Below are positions 33,322-42,711 of a DNA stretch of 64,000 nucleotides, piece after piece. Made by a program: the position numbers and the translations under genes. The notes beneath the pieces were generated by a model. It had not been told where the DNA came from. It saw only the letters and a program-made list of their open reading frames with translations, and did not search any database. The DNA comes from Jezberella montanilacus. Its GTDB lineage: Bacteria > Pseudomonadota > Gammaproteobacteria > Burkholderiales > Burkholderiaceae_B. The stretch is taken from assembly GCF_003003055.1 (NCBI RefSeq), contig NZ_PVTV01000012.1:310001-374000 (forward strand). Reading direction: 5' to 3'. Every line of letters begins with the position of its first letter. Within the stretch, counting starts at the first letter, position 1.

Positions 33322-35507
33322 GCCGACATCACCCTCGTGGCTGAAGGCGAGACGCTTTGGCCAGTGGCAAGCGCATATTCGATAGCGAAGATGACATCCA
33401 TGGTGCTAAACATTTCTGTTGTCGACACATCAGCCACGGTCCTACCACGCACACAATCAACAAAGGCTTTTAGCTCTTGCGCGTAGCCCATTTCTTGACT
33501 GCTGGTTTTAAAGGTTTCGGTTTTGCCACCTTTGTGCAATTCGCTCACCCGAAAATCTCTTGAAACGATGGTTTTGCCGTCGAAAAACATTTCAGTCATT
33601 TCGCGTGAATACGCTTTATCGCCAGAGGCTGAATAAATCATAGACCCGACTGAGCCATCGTCGAGTTTGAAGCTGAGGGCGATGTTGTCATTGTTGACGG
33701 TACTGCTGTTGTCGCCTGAGATCCGTTCGGCGGCAACCCTGACGATGCTCGCACGCGCCAAGCATTGAATCAAGTCAATGAAGTGCGACATTTCACCAAC
33801 CACACGACTTCTGCCTTCATCCTCGCTGTGTACCCAATGCGATGCCGGCACAAATCCAGTATTGATTCGCATCTGCAAAACCAGCGGTGCTTGACGCGTT
33901 GCAAGCCATTTCAGCATCTGTACGGTGTGGGGTGAGTAGCGGCGATTATGACCGACAAAGATGATGGGCAGTGCCTCAGCTGCTGCAGCTTGTTCGCGCA
34001 ATTGAGCGAGTTCATCTTCAGTCGTGCAAAGCGGCTTTTCAAGAAACAGCGCCTTGCCATGTTCGATGGCTTGGCTGACGAGTTTGGCGTGATTGCTGTG
34101 TGGGGTAAGCCCCACCACCGCATCGATCTCGGGATTTTGCCAAACGGCTGACGATTCAGTGGCTTGGTTAGCAAAACCGAATTTTCTCGCGCTGTGTTCA
34201 ACGCTTGCGCCAGATCCTGTCACGAGGGTGTGTAACGCGACATCAGTTTGGGACTGCAAGGCGGGTAATAGCAGCGCCTTACCAAATAACCCAGCACCAA
34301 TCACACCGACTGACACGCTGGCGCTTGGGCTCTTTTTGTTGGCAAGTACTGACGTGATTGGTAAGTGCCGCTCGATAAGTGCCTGGTCAGGATAAGTCAG
34401 CAAAACCCCGATGGGCTGCACAAGCTCACCAGCAACGAATTGTGTATAAACGCTCTCGGCCTGAGCGATATCAAATCGATGGGTAATCAGCGACTGAACA
34501 TCTACTTTCTTATCAGCGACAAGGCGTAAAAACTCTTGTAGGTTGCGCTTTTGAGTCCAACGAACCTCGCCAATCGGCAGATCGACGCCTTCGATTTCAT
34601 ACACGGGATCAACGGATCCGGGCCCAGCCGCCTTAGACACGACGAGGTCGACTTCTTTCTGCCAGAGCTCGTTGCGATCGGGGTGAATATCAGCCACACC
34701 AACCACCACGATACGCCCTTTGGGCCGCGACAACTGAACTGCTTGATCTACCGGGCCCCGATCTTTGGTGGATGCAGTGATGATGACAGCATCCGCACCC
34801 ACCCCACCCGTGACGTGATTGCACAGTGTATCAAGTTCGGCAGAGTCGGTGGTGATGTGGGCAAACCCCAAGCGCCTAGCCAAGTCAGCTTTGTCTTGGG
34901 CGGGGTCAATTGCAATCACTTCGCACCCATAGGCACGCAGCATTTGAATCGTGAGCAGGCCAAGTAAACCGAGACCCATGACAACGATACGCGAACCGAA
35001 CGTCAAATTAGCGCTTCGAATCCCGTGCAGAGCAATAATGCCCAGCATGCCGAAGGCCGCTTCTTCAGAAGAGACTTCTTTGGGGATTTTGCAGGCAAGA
35101 TTGACAGGGATAGCTACAAAATCAGCGTGCGAGGCGAAGCCCTGACCGACACAAGCGACGCGATCTCCCGGCGAGAATTCGGTTGCAGCAAGACCGCATT
35201 GTTCAACGACGCCAGCGCCGCTATAGCCAAGAGGGGTGGGCGTATCTAGTCTACCCATGGCTTCTTGCCAGGTCTTTAACAAGCCTTCTTTCTTGGCTTT
35301 ATCCCAGGCCCGTCTGACCAAATCTGGGCGCGCCGCAGCCTTGCCAAGCAAGGATTTACGACCGAGCTCAATCGTTGAGCGCTCAGTGCCGAGGCTAATC
35401 AGTGAGTGCTGGTTGCGCACCAGAATGCGCTTGGTGCCGCATTGAGGCACCGGTACGTCACGAAGAGCCACCTCACCTGTCTTGTAACTCTGGACGACCT
35501 GCTTCAT
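33318..35507 (-). CDS. Two-domain oxidoreductase: zinc-type alcohol dehydrogenase plus Gfo/Idh/MocA
   Basis: The 729-residue protein has an N-terminal medium-chain dehydrogenase (residues about 1-365). It includes G-Y-S-G-A-G-V-V, G-D-R-V-A-C-V-G and V-M-G-L-G-L-L-G for NAD(P); the catalytic-zinc cysteine and histidine are not obvious. This is joined to a Gfo/Idh/MocA domain (about 390-720) with V-G-V-I-G-A-G-L-F-G-K and F-L-E-K-P-L-C, whose E-K-P lysine is the catalytic residue. This fusion is widespread in polysaccharide loci but its substrate is not established. It starts one base from the epimerase stop and overlaps the next gene by 4 bases, so it works in one unit with an epimerase and a GT4 enzyme, presumably on a nucleotide sugar. 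Confidence 0.85.
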   Translation of the reverse strand: MKQVVQSYKTGEVALRDVPVPQCGTKRILVRNQHSLISLGTERSTIELGRKSLLGKAAARPDLVRRAWDKAKKEGLLKTWQEAMGRLDTPTPLGYSGAGVVEQCGLAATEFSPGDRVACVGQGFASHADFVAIPVNLACKIPKEVSSEEAAFGMLGIIALHGIRSANLTFGSRIVVMGLGLLGLLTIQMLRAYGCEVIAIDPAQDKADLARRLGFAHITTDSAELDTLCNHVTGGVGADAVIITASTKDRGPVDQAVQLSRPKGRIVVVGVADIHPDRNELWQKEVDLVVSKAAGPGSVDPVYEIEGVDLPIGEVRWTQKRNLQEFLRLVADKKVDVQSLITHRFDIAQAESVYTQFVAGELVQPIGVLLTYPDQALIERHLPITSVLANKKSPSASVSVGVIGAGLFGKALLLPALQSQTDVALHTLVTGSGASVEHSARKFGFANQATESSAVWQNPEIDAVVGLTPHSNHAKLVSQAIEHGKALFLEKPLCTTEDELAQLREQAAAAEALPIIFVGHNRRYSPHTVQMLKWLATRQAPLVLQMRINTGFVPASHWVHSEDEGRSRVVGEMSHFIDLIQCLARASIVRVAAERISGDNSSTVNNDNIALSFKLDDGSVGSMIYSASGDKAYSREMTEMFFDGKTIVSRDFRVSELHKGGKTETFKTSSQEMGYAQELKAFVDCVRGRTVADVSTTEMFSTMDVIFAIEYALATGQSVSPSATRVMSA

Positions 35508-36562
35508 TAACGATCGGTTCCCTGACGCAACACGTAATTTTTTACAGCTGAAGACATACCTGGGGGGAATTCAGCATCTCTGCTGATATTGTCCCAATTC
35601 GCTTTGAACCAGTCGATGGTGGTGCGAAGCCCGTCTTCAAAGGTAGTTTGAGGGTTGTAACCGAGAATGTCTTTGGCACGATCGACGCTTGCCAGCAAGC
35701 GCGATTTTGTATCCCATTTGCGACGGTCTGTGTACAGCAAGCCTGCAGTGTTGCCGGTTAGCTCGTTAACCATCTCTGCCATATCGACAATTGCTGTTTC
35801 GCTAGCTGACGCAATATTCATCTCAGCACCGATCGCCTTTTCTTCAATGCCTGCCTTGAGCAGTGCATCGACGATATCCATGACGTAAGTGAAATCGCGA
35901 GTCATTTTGCCGTCGCCGGTAATGGGCAATGGTTGACCTTTCATCGCCCAGTAAATGAAATTGGGAATCACATTACGGTACTGGCCTGGCACTTCGCCCG
36001 GGCCATAAGAGTTAAAAAACCGCGTCTTAACGATCGGTAGGTTGTAGTGGTGCCAGTAAAAATTGCAATAGAGCTCGCCCGCCATCTTTGAGATCTGATA
36101 AGGGGTGGTCAAGTGCATGGACATGAACTCTTCTTTCAGCGGCAAAGGCGCTTGAGCACCGTAAATCGCACAACCTGAGCCTGCATAGACAAAGCGCTTG
36201 AGATTGCCTTGCAAGACTGAATACTCAAGCATTTTGACGGTGCCGAGTTGACTGACCAGCAGGTCTTTTTCAGGGAAGTCTACTGAGTTCTGGTTGGCAA
36301 AAAAGGCCGCCAGATGAAACACATATTCTGGCTTTTCGTGAAAAACACGTTTTAAATCAATATCGTTAGTAATGCTCCCGTGCACAAACAGGACGTTTGG
36401 CAAATTGGGGATGCTCCATTCGTAAGACGCAGACAGGTCGTCGAGGATAATGACTTTGGCTGCACCAGCCTCTGCCAACGCTCGGGCGAGGTTGCTTCCG
36501 ATGGCACCAGCACCGCCGGTAATCAGAATGGTTTTATCTAGGTAGGGTTGCTGTGCGCTCAC
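35507..36562 (-). CDS. NAD-dependent epimerase/dehydratase (extended SDR, nucleotide-sugar type)
   Basis: From GTG 36562 the protein has 351 residues and starts V-S-A-Q-Q-P-Y-L-D-K-T-I-L-I-T-G-G-A-G-A-I-G-S-N, with the extended-SDR NAD loop. The catalytic set includes the Y-x3-K of P-Y-Q-I-S-K and S-G-C-A-I-Y-G. A GAGG ribosome-binding site about 8 bases before this GTG supports the start. The frame stays open to a TTG at 36724, but the extra 54 residues are not SDR-like. It is the first gene of the minus-strand operon with the two-domain oxidoreductase, GT4 and GT-C genes. It resembles UDP-sugar epimerases/decarboxylases; the exact reaction cannot be told. Confidence 0.85.
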   Translation of the reverse strand: MSAQQPYLDKTILITGGAGAIGSNLARALAEAGAAKVIILDDLSASYEWSIPNLPNVLFVHGSITNDIDLKRVFHEKPEYVFHLAAFFANQNSVDFPEKDLLVSQLGTVKMLEYSVLQGNLKRFVYAGSGCAIYGAQAPLPLKEEFMSMHLTTPYQISKMAGELYCNFYWHHYNLPIVKTRFFNSYGPGEVPGQYRNVIPNFIYWAMKGQPLPITGDGKMTRDFTYVMDIVDALLKAGIEEKAIGAEMNIASASETAIVDMAEMVNELTGNTAGLLYTDRRKWDTKSRLLASVDRAKDILGYNPQTTFEDGLRTTIDWFKANWDNISRDAEFPPGMSSAVKNYVLRQGTDR

Positions 36563-36706
36563 GCGAAATACCTCAAACTGGTGCGAATTGCTTGGATTGT
36601 AACGGTGTCGGTGAAAGCTGACCAACTTACCTTTTTCGATTGATTTCCGGTAAACAGGGTTGTGAATACGTGGTGTGACGTTTAAGCGGGCGATTTTGCT
36701 CAATTT

Positions 36707-38608
36707 ATGCTGTGTACAATTCAAAAAATGATGTATTTCAACGTTGCGCTGCTAATCCTGTCTTGTCTGGGTTATCTCAAATTTATTGCTGAAAAGCTTA
36801 GGCTTGGCTTTGGCGCTGCACCCTTTATTTACTGCTGTTTTGTTGCCCTTTTGTTGTATTTTTTCGGTATTGGTGATTTGCTCCCCTGGGGATACCGGCT
36901 CGCCACCGCAATAGGGTTAGGACTACTCGCTGTTGGGGTCGTGGGCTCAAGACAGCGATTTTTTGATTTTGCGCAGCCCGTTAGTCTGGCTTTCGTCTTG
37001 TTGTCGCTGCTTGGCTGGTTTTATTGGGCGATTGATGGCGACTTCAGATTTTTGCTTTGGGATGAGTTCTCTTTTTGGGCCGCCAGTACAAAACTGATTT
37101 ACACGACCGACTCGTTATTTAAAGAAAATTCGCCGATTTTTCTCAAGTCTTACCCACCCATTCAGCAGCTGTTTCAATATTACGTGCTGCAGTTCTTTTC
37201 TTGGTCTGAGAAAACCGCCTTATTCGCTCAAGACATTTGGTTGCTGTCGGGCGTGCTGTGTATAGCGTCCTTGGCGCGGGCTGGGGCGATGACCAAGATT
37301 GCCCTGTTTTTTCTCGTTGCCACGCTTATGTACGCGTTTGGCTACTCATTCTCGAGTCTCTACTCTGACGCGCTGTTGGGCATGTGTTTCGTCGCTGCCT
37401 TGAGTTTCGCAGTTAAAGAGGACCAGAGCGCTGCGACTTGGGCTGCCTTAGCTTTGTCGGTGGGCGTGTTGCTTCTATTAAAGGAAATAGGCATTTTGCT
37501 TGCTCTGGTGGCCTGCTTTGTCTACGCGACCAATCTGTTGCTCGCGAATCGTTCTCAAAGACAGTCACTGGGTGATGTGCGTGTTGCGTTCTCTGGCAGG
37601 CTGCGCTCAAATTTGTTAAAGATTGTGTCAATCTTTATCTGTATGTTCGTGGTGATGCAGTCCTGGGCGTGGTATGTAAGAAGCATCGGGGCATCGCGAG
37701 CCCTTGCCATCCCAACCCTGGCCGAGTGGCGTGACGAGCCTCATCAGCGAAGATTGCTGACGACCCTTGGCGAGTTTATGCACCGCATGACCGAGACAGC
37801 CTATCACACCATCTCAATACCGTTCACGCCCTGGCATCCGACCCTTCTGATGATTGTCGCGACCCTGAGCTTATTGTCGCTGCTGGTCTTTTATCGAGCG
37901 AGGCCTGGTCAACGCTTGTTTTGCGGGATCACAATAGGTGCCCTATTTGTTGGATTTTGGGGCTATGCAGCAGCTCTGCTTTTAAGCTATCTGATCATTT
38001 TTACTGAATATGAAGGTATCCGGCTCGCATCGTTTGAGCGATATCTTTCGACCTATTTGCTTGCCTGGGCTAGTTTTGTGTTGGTGATGTTATTTGACAG
38101 CACGGATTCCTGGGTTCGTAAAATAAATACCTTGATTGCAGTGATTTGCTTGACTGTATTGACAGCGATGACCCATGGTCAGTTTTTAACTGAGCTCGGC
38201 GGGATCAAATCTGCAGGCCCTGATAAAGCCTTAAGGCAACAAATTGAGAGTTTCGCAGACCAGGTGAAGCAACATATCCTGCCCAGCGACAAGGTTTATT
38301 TCATTGCTCAGCGCTCGAACGGCCTCGAACGCGTCATGTTTTATTACGCGATGCTACCGAACACAATCTCTATGTCCTGGTGCTGGAGCCTCGGACAGAA
38401 GTACGATGAAGGTGATGTTTGGACGTGTAATCAAGCCCTTGAGGGCCTGCTAAAGGGGTTTGATTATCTAGCCCTGTATCGCGGTGACGAGCAATTCTGG
38501 GATAACAACCAGGCGATTTTTGATCCGACGTCTGTGGGAGCCGCCAGCGGCTTGTATAAGATTGACCGCCATGACGGCCAGACATTGTTGACTAAAGTGA
38601 GTGATTAA
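36707..38608 (+). CDS. Large polytopic membrane protein, GT-C-like
   Basis: The 633-residue protein has a dozen or more hydrophobic segments and a soluble C-terminal tail of about 130 residues. A conserved-looking loop, L-L-W-D-E-F-S-F-W-A-A-S-T-K followed by K-S-Y-P-P-I-Q-Q-L-F-Q-Y-Y, places an acidic residue after membrane segments four or five. This recalls GT-C glycosyltransferases and some O-antigen ligase/polymerase-type proteins. I do not recognise a named family. ATG codons at 36707, 36728 and 36731 are all possible; none has a good ribosome-binding site. It is divergent from the minus-strand epimerase operon and ends four bases into the next convergent gene. Confidence 0.65.
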   Translation: MLCTIQKMMYFNVALLILSCLGYLKFIAEKLRLGFGAAPFIYCCFVALLLYFFGIGDLLPWGYRLATAIGLGLLAVGVVGSRQRFFDFAQPVSLAFVLLSLLGWFYWAIDGDFRFLLWDEFSFWAASTKLIYTTDSLFKENSPIFLKSYPPIQQLFQYYVLQFFSWSEKTALFAQDIWLLSGVLCIASLARAGAMTKIALFFLVATLMYAFGYSFSSLYSDALLGMCFVAALSFAVKEDQSAATWAALALSVGVLLLLKEIGILLALVACFVYATNLLLANRSQRQSLGDVRVAFSGRLRSNLLKIVSIFICMFVVMQSWAWYVRSIGASRALAIPTLAEWRDEPHQRRLLTTLGEFMHRMTETAYHTISIPFTPWHPTLLMIVATLSLLSLLVFYRARPGQRLFCGITIGALFVGFWGYAAALLLSYLIIFTEYEGIRLASFERYLSTYLLAWASFVLVMLFDSTDSWVRKINTLIAVICLTVLTAMTHGQFLTELGGIKSAGPDKALRQQIESFADQVKQHILPSDKVYFIAQRSNGLERVMFYYAMLPNTISMSWCWSLGQKYDEGDVWTCNQALEGLLKGFDYLALYRGDEQFWDNNQAIFDPTSVGAASGLYKIDRHDGQTLLTKVSD

Positions 38609-39474
38609 TTACCCGCCTGGGGATCTGGCGTTGCAATGATGTACAAAATATCGCTAGGCAGTAATTTGAGTAAAGGCAGCGAAGCAGCAACGGCCAAAAA
38701 CAACAAACCATTCGTCACCCGGTGACTTTTACCTACGTACGAAATTCGCTGATACAAGCCGCTTAAAACAACAGTCTCTAATCTGCCGTGGGTTTGCACC
38801 TTGAAACCAGCACGCTTCAACAGTGCGGCGAGTGTCTTCTTATTAAAGTAATGAACGTGTGGCGAGGGTAGCCCAGTTTGCCAAAGTCGCTCGAAAAATG
38901 AACTCAAACCAAATCGGCACAGCAGTTTGGATAGTTGATAGAAAATCCCATCCCGGTTGGGGACATTGAGCAACAGGATCCCATTTGTATTGAGATGCCC
39001 TTGCACGGCTTGAAGCGCAGCGTGGATGTCGGGGATGTGTTCAATCACGTCGTTGAACGTGATGACATCGTATTGATCGCCAGCCTTGAGCGCCTCCGGG
39101 AAAAACCCCAACCTAACCGGTAACCCTCTTTTTGCCGTTTGCTCGTAAATAGTCTGATCGGGCTCAAGACCCTCTACTTTGAGTGCTTCGCCGGCGACCT
39201 CTAGAAACCATCCGTGAGCGCAGCCGACGTCCAGTAATGTCGATCCTGGGGGCTTGTACTGAAGAATGTGCTGGATGAGCTGACGAAAGTTAAGTTGTCT
39301 GACGCGCACTAAACCGGACGCTCTTGCAGTTTCGTCTAGGCCAGTCGAGTGACTTGAATCGTTAATTGTCGGCGTAAGCGATGCGCTTTCGTAATGACAG
39401 GCAGGACACGTCATGTGCCAGTCTCGCAGACCAACCCCCATGACGGTGTAGCAGCAAATACAGTGACGGGTCAT
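38605..39474 (-). CDS. Class I SAM-dependent methyltransferase with N-terminal zinc-ribbon-like segment
   Basis: The 289-residue protein opens with cysteines spaced like a small metal-binding ribbon (C-I-C-C, then C-P-A-C-H). It continues with a SAM-binding domain: T-L-L-D-V-G-C-A-H-G-W-F-L (motif I, about residue 75), a later V-I-T-F-N-D-V-I-E-H-I-P (motif II region) and L-L-N-V-P-N-R-D-G. This layout is common for methyltransferases of O-antigen clusters. The C-terminal 60 residues are hydrophobic, so it may sit at the membrane. The tail overlaps the previous gene by 4 bases. Acceptor unknown. Confidence 0.8.
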   Translation of the reverse strand: MTRHCICCYTVMGVGLRDWHMTCPACHYESASLTPTINDSSHSTGLDETARASGLVRVRQLNFRQLIQHILQYKPPGSTLLDVGCAHGWFLEVAGEALKVEGLEPDQTIYEQTAKRGLPVRLGFFPEALKAGDQYDVITFNDVIEHIPDIHAALQAVQGHLNTNGILLLNVPNRDGIFYQLSKLLCRFGLSSFFERLWQTGLPSPHVHYFNKKTLAALLKRAGFKVQTHGRLETVVLSGLYQRISYVGKSHRVTNGLLFLAVAASLPLLKLLPSDILYIIATPDPQAGN

Positions 39475-39531
39475 GCTCTAGATACGAAAGCGGATAAACT
39501 TGTATCATACCCGCTTCAATACAGGGGCTAC

Positions 39532-40527
39532 ATGTACGACGCCGCACAACACCATCGTATCGCTGTCGTGATCCCGTGTTTCCGGGTGGCTAAGCACATT
39601 TTGGGCGTTTGCCAATCTATCCCAGAGATCGTTGAGCTGATCTATGTGGTTGATGATGCCTGCCCCGAGCGGTCAGGGCAAATTGTTCTCGAAAATGCGA
39701 CTGACCCACGCTTAAAGGTTCTATTTCACGAACAGAACCAAGGCGTCGGGGGGGCTGTCATGTCCGGGTACCAGGCAGCGCTGGATGATGGTGCAGATAT
39801 CATTGTCAAAATCGATGGTGACGGCCAGATGGATGCTTCGCTGATTCAGTACTTTGTTCAGCCTATCGTGTCCGGTCTGGCGGATTACACAAAGGGCAAT
39901 CGCTTTTATGATTTGGCGAGCTTGAAAAGCATGCCCCGAATTAGAATTTTCGGTAATGCCGTGTTGTCTTTGCTTAATAAGTTGTCGTCTGGGTATTGGA
40001 CTATTTTTGATCCGACCAACGGCTATACAGCGGTTCATGCCAATGTTTGTCGTCGTCTGCCGTTCTCAAAGATCAGCAGTCGATATTTTTTTGAAACAGA
40101 CATGTTGTTTCGGCTGAATACGCTGAGGGCAATGGTGATGGATATCCCCATGGACGCGCATTACGAGACTGAAATCAGCAATCTGAAAGTGTCGCATATT
40201 GCAGGTGAGTTTCTCGTGAAACATGTACGCAACTTTTGCAAAAGAATTGGCTATAACTATTTTTTGCGCGATATGTCTATTGGCTCGATCGAATTACTAT
40301 TTGGGGTGCCGATGATGCTCTTTGGCGTGTTGTTCGGCCTGCATGGCTGGATTTTGTCGTCTCAAACACTTGTATTGGCTACGGCCGGCACGGTGATGAT
40401 CGCTGCAATGCCAATTTTGCTTGGCATGCAGCTGATCCTGTCATTCATCGGGCACGACATTGCTTCGGTCCCACGGCATGCTATTCATCGACTCTTACAA
40501 TCTAACTCAATTAAACATTTATCCTAA
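39532..40527 (+). CDS. GT2 glycosyltransferase, polyprenyl-phosphate hexose synthase-like
   Basis: The 331-residue protein starts at ATG 39532, which has AGGGG six bases upstream; the frame is open from 39394 but that part overlaps the divergent methyltransferase. The GT2 domain shows I-A-V-V-I-P-C-F, Y-V-V-D-D-A-C-P-E-R-S-G, and I-V-K-I-D-G-D-G-Q-M-D with the D-G-D metal site. Two hydrophobic segments follow at the C-terminus, as in GtrB-like enzymes that make undecaprenyl-phosphate glucose or similar. It could supply one of the GT-C transferases in the locus. The TylF-like gene follows 9 bases later. Confidence 0.85.
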   Translation: MYDAAQHHRIAVVIPCFRVAKHILGVCQSIPEIVELIYVVDDACPERSGQIVLENATDPRLKVLFHEQNQGVGGAVMSGYQAALDDGADIIVKIDGDGQMDASLIQYFVQPIVSGLADYTKGNRFYDLASLKSMPRIRIFGNAVLSLLNKLSSGYWTIFDPTNGYTAVHANVCRRLPFSKISSRYFFETDMLFRLNTLRAMVMDIPMDAHYETEISNLKVSHIAGEFLVKHVRNFCKRIGYNYFLRDMSIGSIELLFGVPMMLFGVLFGLHGWILSSQTLVLATAGTVMIAAMPILLGMQLILSFIGHDIASVPRHAIHRLLQSNSIKHLS

Positions 40528-40536
40528 CTAAATCCT

Positions 40537-41205
40537 ATGCCCTCATTGTTGAAGCCCGTTAAAGAAGCGCTCAAGTCCATTGCATTTAAACACCTTGGTC
40601 TTGGGGCGCCGGTTTACCCCTATTGCATTGAGCCAATCCAGCTAGCAACTTTGATTAACGAATTTGAGCGTGTAAAGGATGTTGAAGGCTGTGTCGTTGA
40701 GATTGGTGTGGCCAGAGGGATGACGTCACGATTTTTGGCTGAACACATTAAGAACCAGAAGCTTGCTGATGAAACGCCTTATTACGCAATCGATACCTTC
40801 GAATCGTTTACCAAGGCGGATCTCGATTATGAGGTGCAATCGCGAGGCAAAAATCTGCTGGATCTCAGAGGGTTCGAGTACAACGACTTCGAGGTCTGGA
40901 AAAAGCACTTTGTGAATTTTCCCTTCGTGCGCGCGATCAAATCGGATTGTTCTACGTTTGATTACACCAGCTTAGGTCCGGTCAAATTGGCCTTTTTAGA
41001 TGTTGATCTTTATTTGCCAATTAAAAAGACCTTGCCTATGCTGTATGACGTACTGGTTGCTGGCGGGTCAATCGTGATCGACGATGTGCTTAATAATACG
41101 ACCTACGATGGGGCCTATCAGGCATATATGGAGTTTTGTGAAGAGCGCAATATCAAACCAACGGTGATTGGCAATCGTTGTGGTTTGGTGACGAAACCAG
41201 CCTGA
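40537..41205 (+). CDS. TylF/MycF-family O-methyltransferase
   Basis: The 222-residue protein has the TylF (macrocin O-methyltransferase) pattern: C-V-V-E-I-G-V-A-R-G-M-T-S-R-F-L as motif I (about residue 53), A-I-D-T-F-E-S-F for SAM binding, L-A-F-L-D-V-D-L-Y and I-V-I-D-D-V for the metal site. These Mg2+-dependent enzymes methylate sugar hydroxyls in antibiotics and surface glycans. It lies in a short operon behind the GT2 gene, so it probably methylates the same glycan. Acceptor position unknown. Confidence 0.85.
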   Translation: MPSLLKPVKEALKSIAFKHLGLGAPVYPYCIEPIQLATLINEFERVKDVEGCVVEIGVARGMTSRFLAEHIKNQKLADETPYYAIDTFESFTKADLDYEVQSRGKNLLDLRGFEYNDFEVWKKHFVNFPFVRAIKSDCSTFDYTSLGPVKLAFLDVDLYLPIKKTLPMLYDVLVAGGSIVIDDVLNNTTYDGAYQAYMEFCEERNIKPTVIGNRCGLVTKPA

Positions 41206-41226
41206 AATTGATCCAGATTGGGCTGC

Positions 41227-42615
41227 TCAGTTTGCTGCGATGTAATAGCGAACGAGCAGAAGATTGATGGTGATACACAGGCAATAAACACCGAAGCCAG
41301 CCAGGCAAAAGATAGTTGGCACTAATTTTTGATTTGACAGTTTGGATATGGACGGAAACAGCCCATAACTAAGCAAGATTGCCGGGATTAGAAAATATCT
41401 GCCTTGAACACCGATGATCACTCGGCTTGGGTACGGTGTCCAGGTTGTCAACATGGCGAACAGAATTAAAAACACTGAACAGCCAGTAATAAAGACAAAT
41501 AATAGATTGAGATACCAGTGGCTTTTGAGATGCTCAAAAGAAAACGATAGGGCAACAATCACTAAAATCGTTGTAAACAAATAGACGTAAGTGCGACCGG
41601 GAAACGGCGCCGTCAGCCAGCCCAGCATTCCCAAAAATGAACTGAACCAACCCCTTAACGTTGTTGAATCAGTCAAGGTCGACCAAATTACCTGAATAAG
41701 GCTGCCCGGGTCGCTTACATACGCAAGCGCGATTTGCCCGCTTGAGATACTGCTTGGTACCCGATGATCAACCGTGTGGGCGCTCGCAATCGCTATCCAA
41801 ACAAGAACTAAGCCCAGAGCAATAAAAGAGCCGAAGAGGTGCAGCTTGTTTTTGTCCCGCGCAAAAAGAACGACGAATAATAGAAATAGCGGAAGCAACT
41901 GAAGCCGGCTTGAGGCAAGAAGCCAGAAAATGATGACCGCGAACCAGAACAATTTATTGTTGCCTGGTGGCTCTCGCATCAGTTTTAAAAAAATCGAAAT
42001 TAATAACACCGATAATGCCGTGGCAATGCCATCCAGACTTGTTGACGACAGTTGATAGGTACTCATCGGTATGGCGATCAACGCAAGGGTGACAGGGGAC
42101 GGTGTCGTTAGGCTAAATGCATAACCAAGGATCAGCAATACGACAAGACTGGCGGTAAGCCGAGTCAAATAATAAGAATGATTGATTGAGAGGCTGATTG
42201 CTCGGCTAACGCGCAGCGCCAAAGCTTGGGGGGCATAAATTAGGGGAAAATAATAGGCAGTTGCAACCGTAGCACTGAAGGTCTTGGCGTTCTGCCATTG
42301 AAGTTCGTTGGCTTTGTGTACGTCGGTAGCAGTGATTTTTTTGTCAGGATTCAGGCCGATCGGATCAAATAGGGCGATGTATTGAAGCAGCCCGTCGTCA
42401 ATCTCTGTGCCTGAAGATTGGTTGCCGAGTGGTTTAAATAGAATCGTGCCCTCACCCAGCGCATAAGCACGCTTGACGTGATCAAACTCGTCGGGTGACT
42501 GCAGGGGGGGAGTAATGTAGTTAAAAACGAGAAAGACAATGAGTAAAAACGAAAGTGCGTAAGTGTTATGCCACGTCGTATTGCCAATTTTTTTTATGAT
42601 GGTGTTGAAAGGCAT
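41227..42615 (-). CDS. DUF2142 membrane protein
   Basis: The 462-residue protein has about ten membrane segments and the DUF2142 start: a first membrane segment followed by T-P-P-L-Q-S-P-D-E-F-D-H-V-K-R-A-Y. The S-P-D-E/x-x-H-V-x-R-A motif is diagnostic. The acidic residues after the first membrane segment suggest a GT-C-like glycosyltransferase fold, but the function of this family is not settled. It is convergent with the TylF-like gene and divergent from the GT2 gene. Confidence 0.8.
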   Translation of the reverse strand: MPFNTIIKKIGNTTWHNTYALSFLLIVFLVFNYITPPLQSPDEFDHVKRAYALGEGTILFKPLGNQSSGTEIDDGLLQYIALFDPIGLNPDKKITATDVHKANELQWQNAKTFSATVATAYYFPLIYAPQALALRVSRAISLSINHSYYLTRLTASLVVLLILGYAFSLTTPSPVTLALIAIPMSTYQLSSTSLDGIATALSVLLISIFLKLMREPPGNNKLFWFAVIIFWLLASSRLQLLPLFLLFVVLFARDKNKLHLFGSFIALGLVLVWIAIASAHTVDHRVPSSISSGQIALAYVSDPGSLIQVIWSTLTDSTTLRGWFSSFLGMLGWLTAPFPGRTYVYLFTTILVIVALSFSFEHLKSHWYLNLLFVFITGCSVFLILFAMLTTWTPYPSRVIIGVQGRYFLIPAILLSYGLFPSISKLSNQKLVPTIFCLAGFGVYCLCITINLLLVRYYIAAN

Positions 42616-42711
42616 AGTCTTGAGGCGTTATACGACGATAATATCTATCTAAATCCAGTAAATAAAGCCAGTAAAAAACATCTAGCCAATTGGCGTGTTG
42701 GAGAAAAACCC

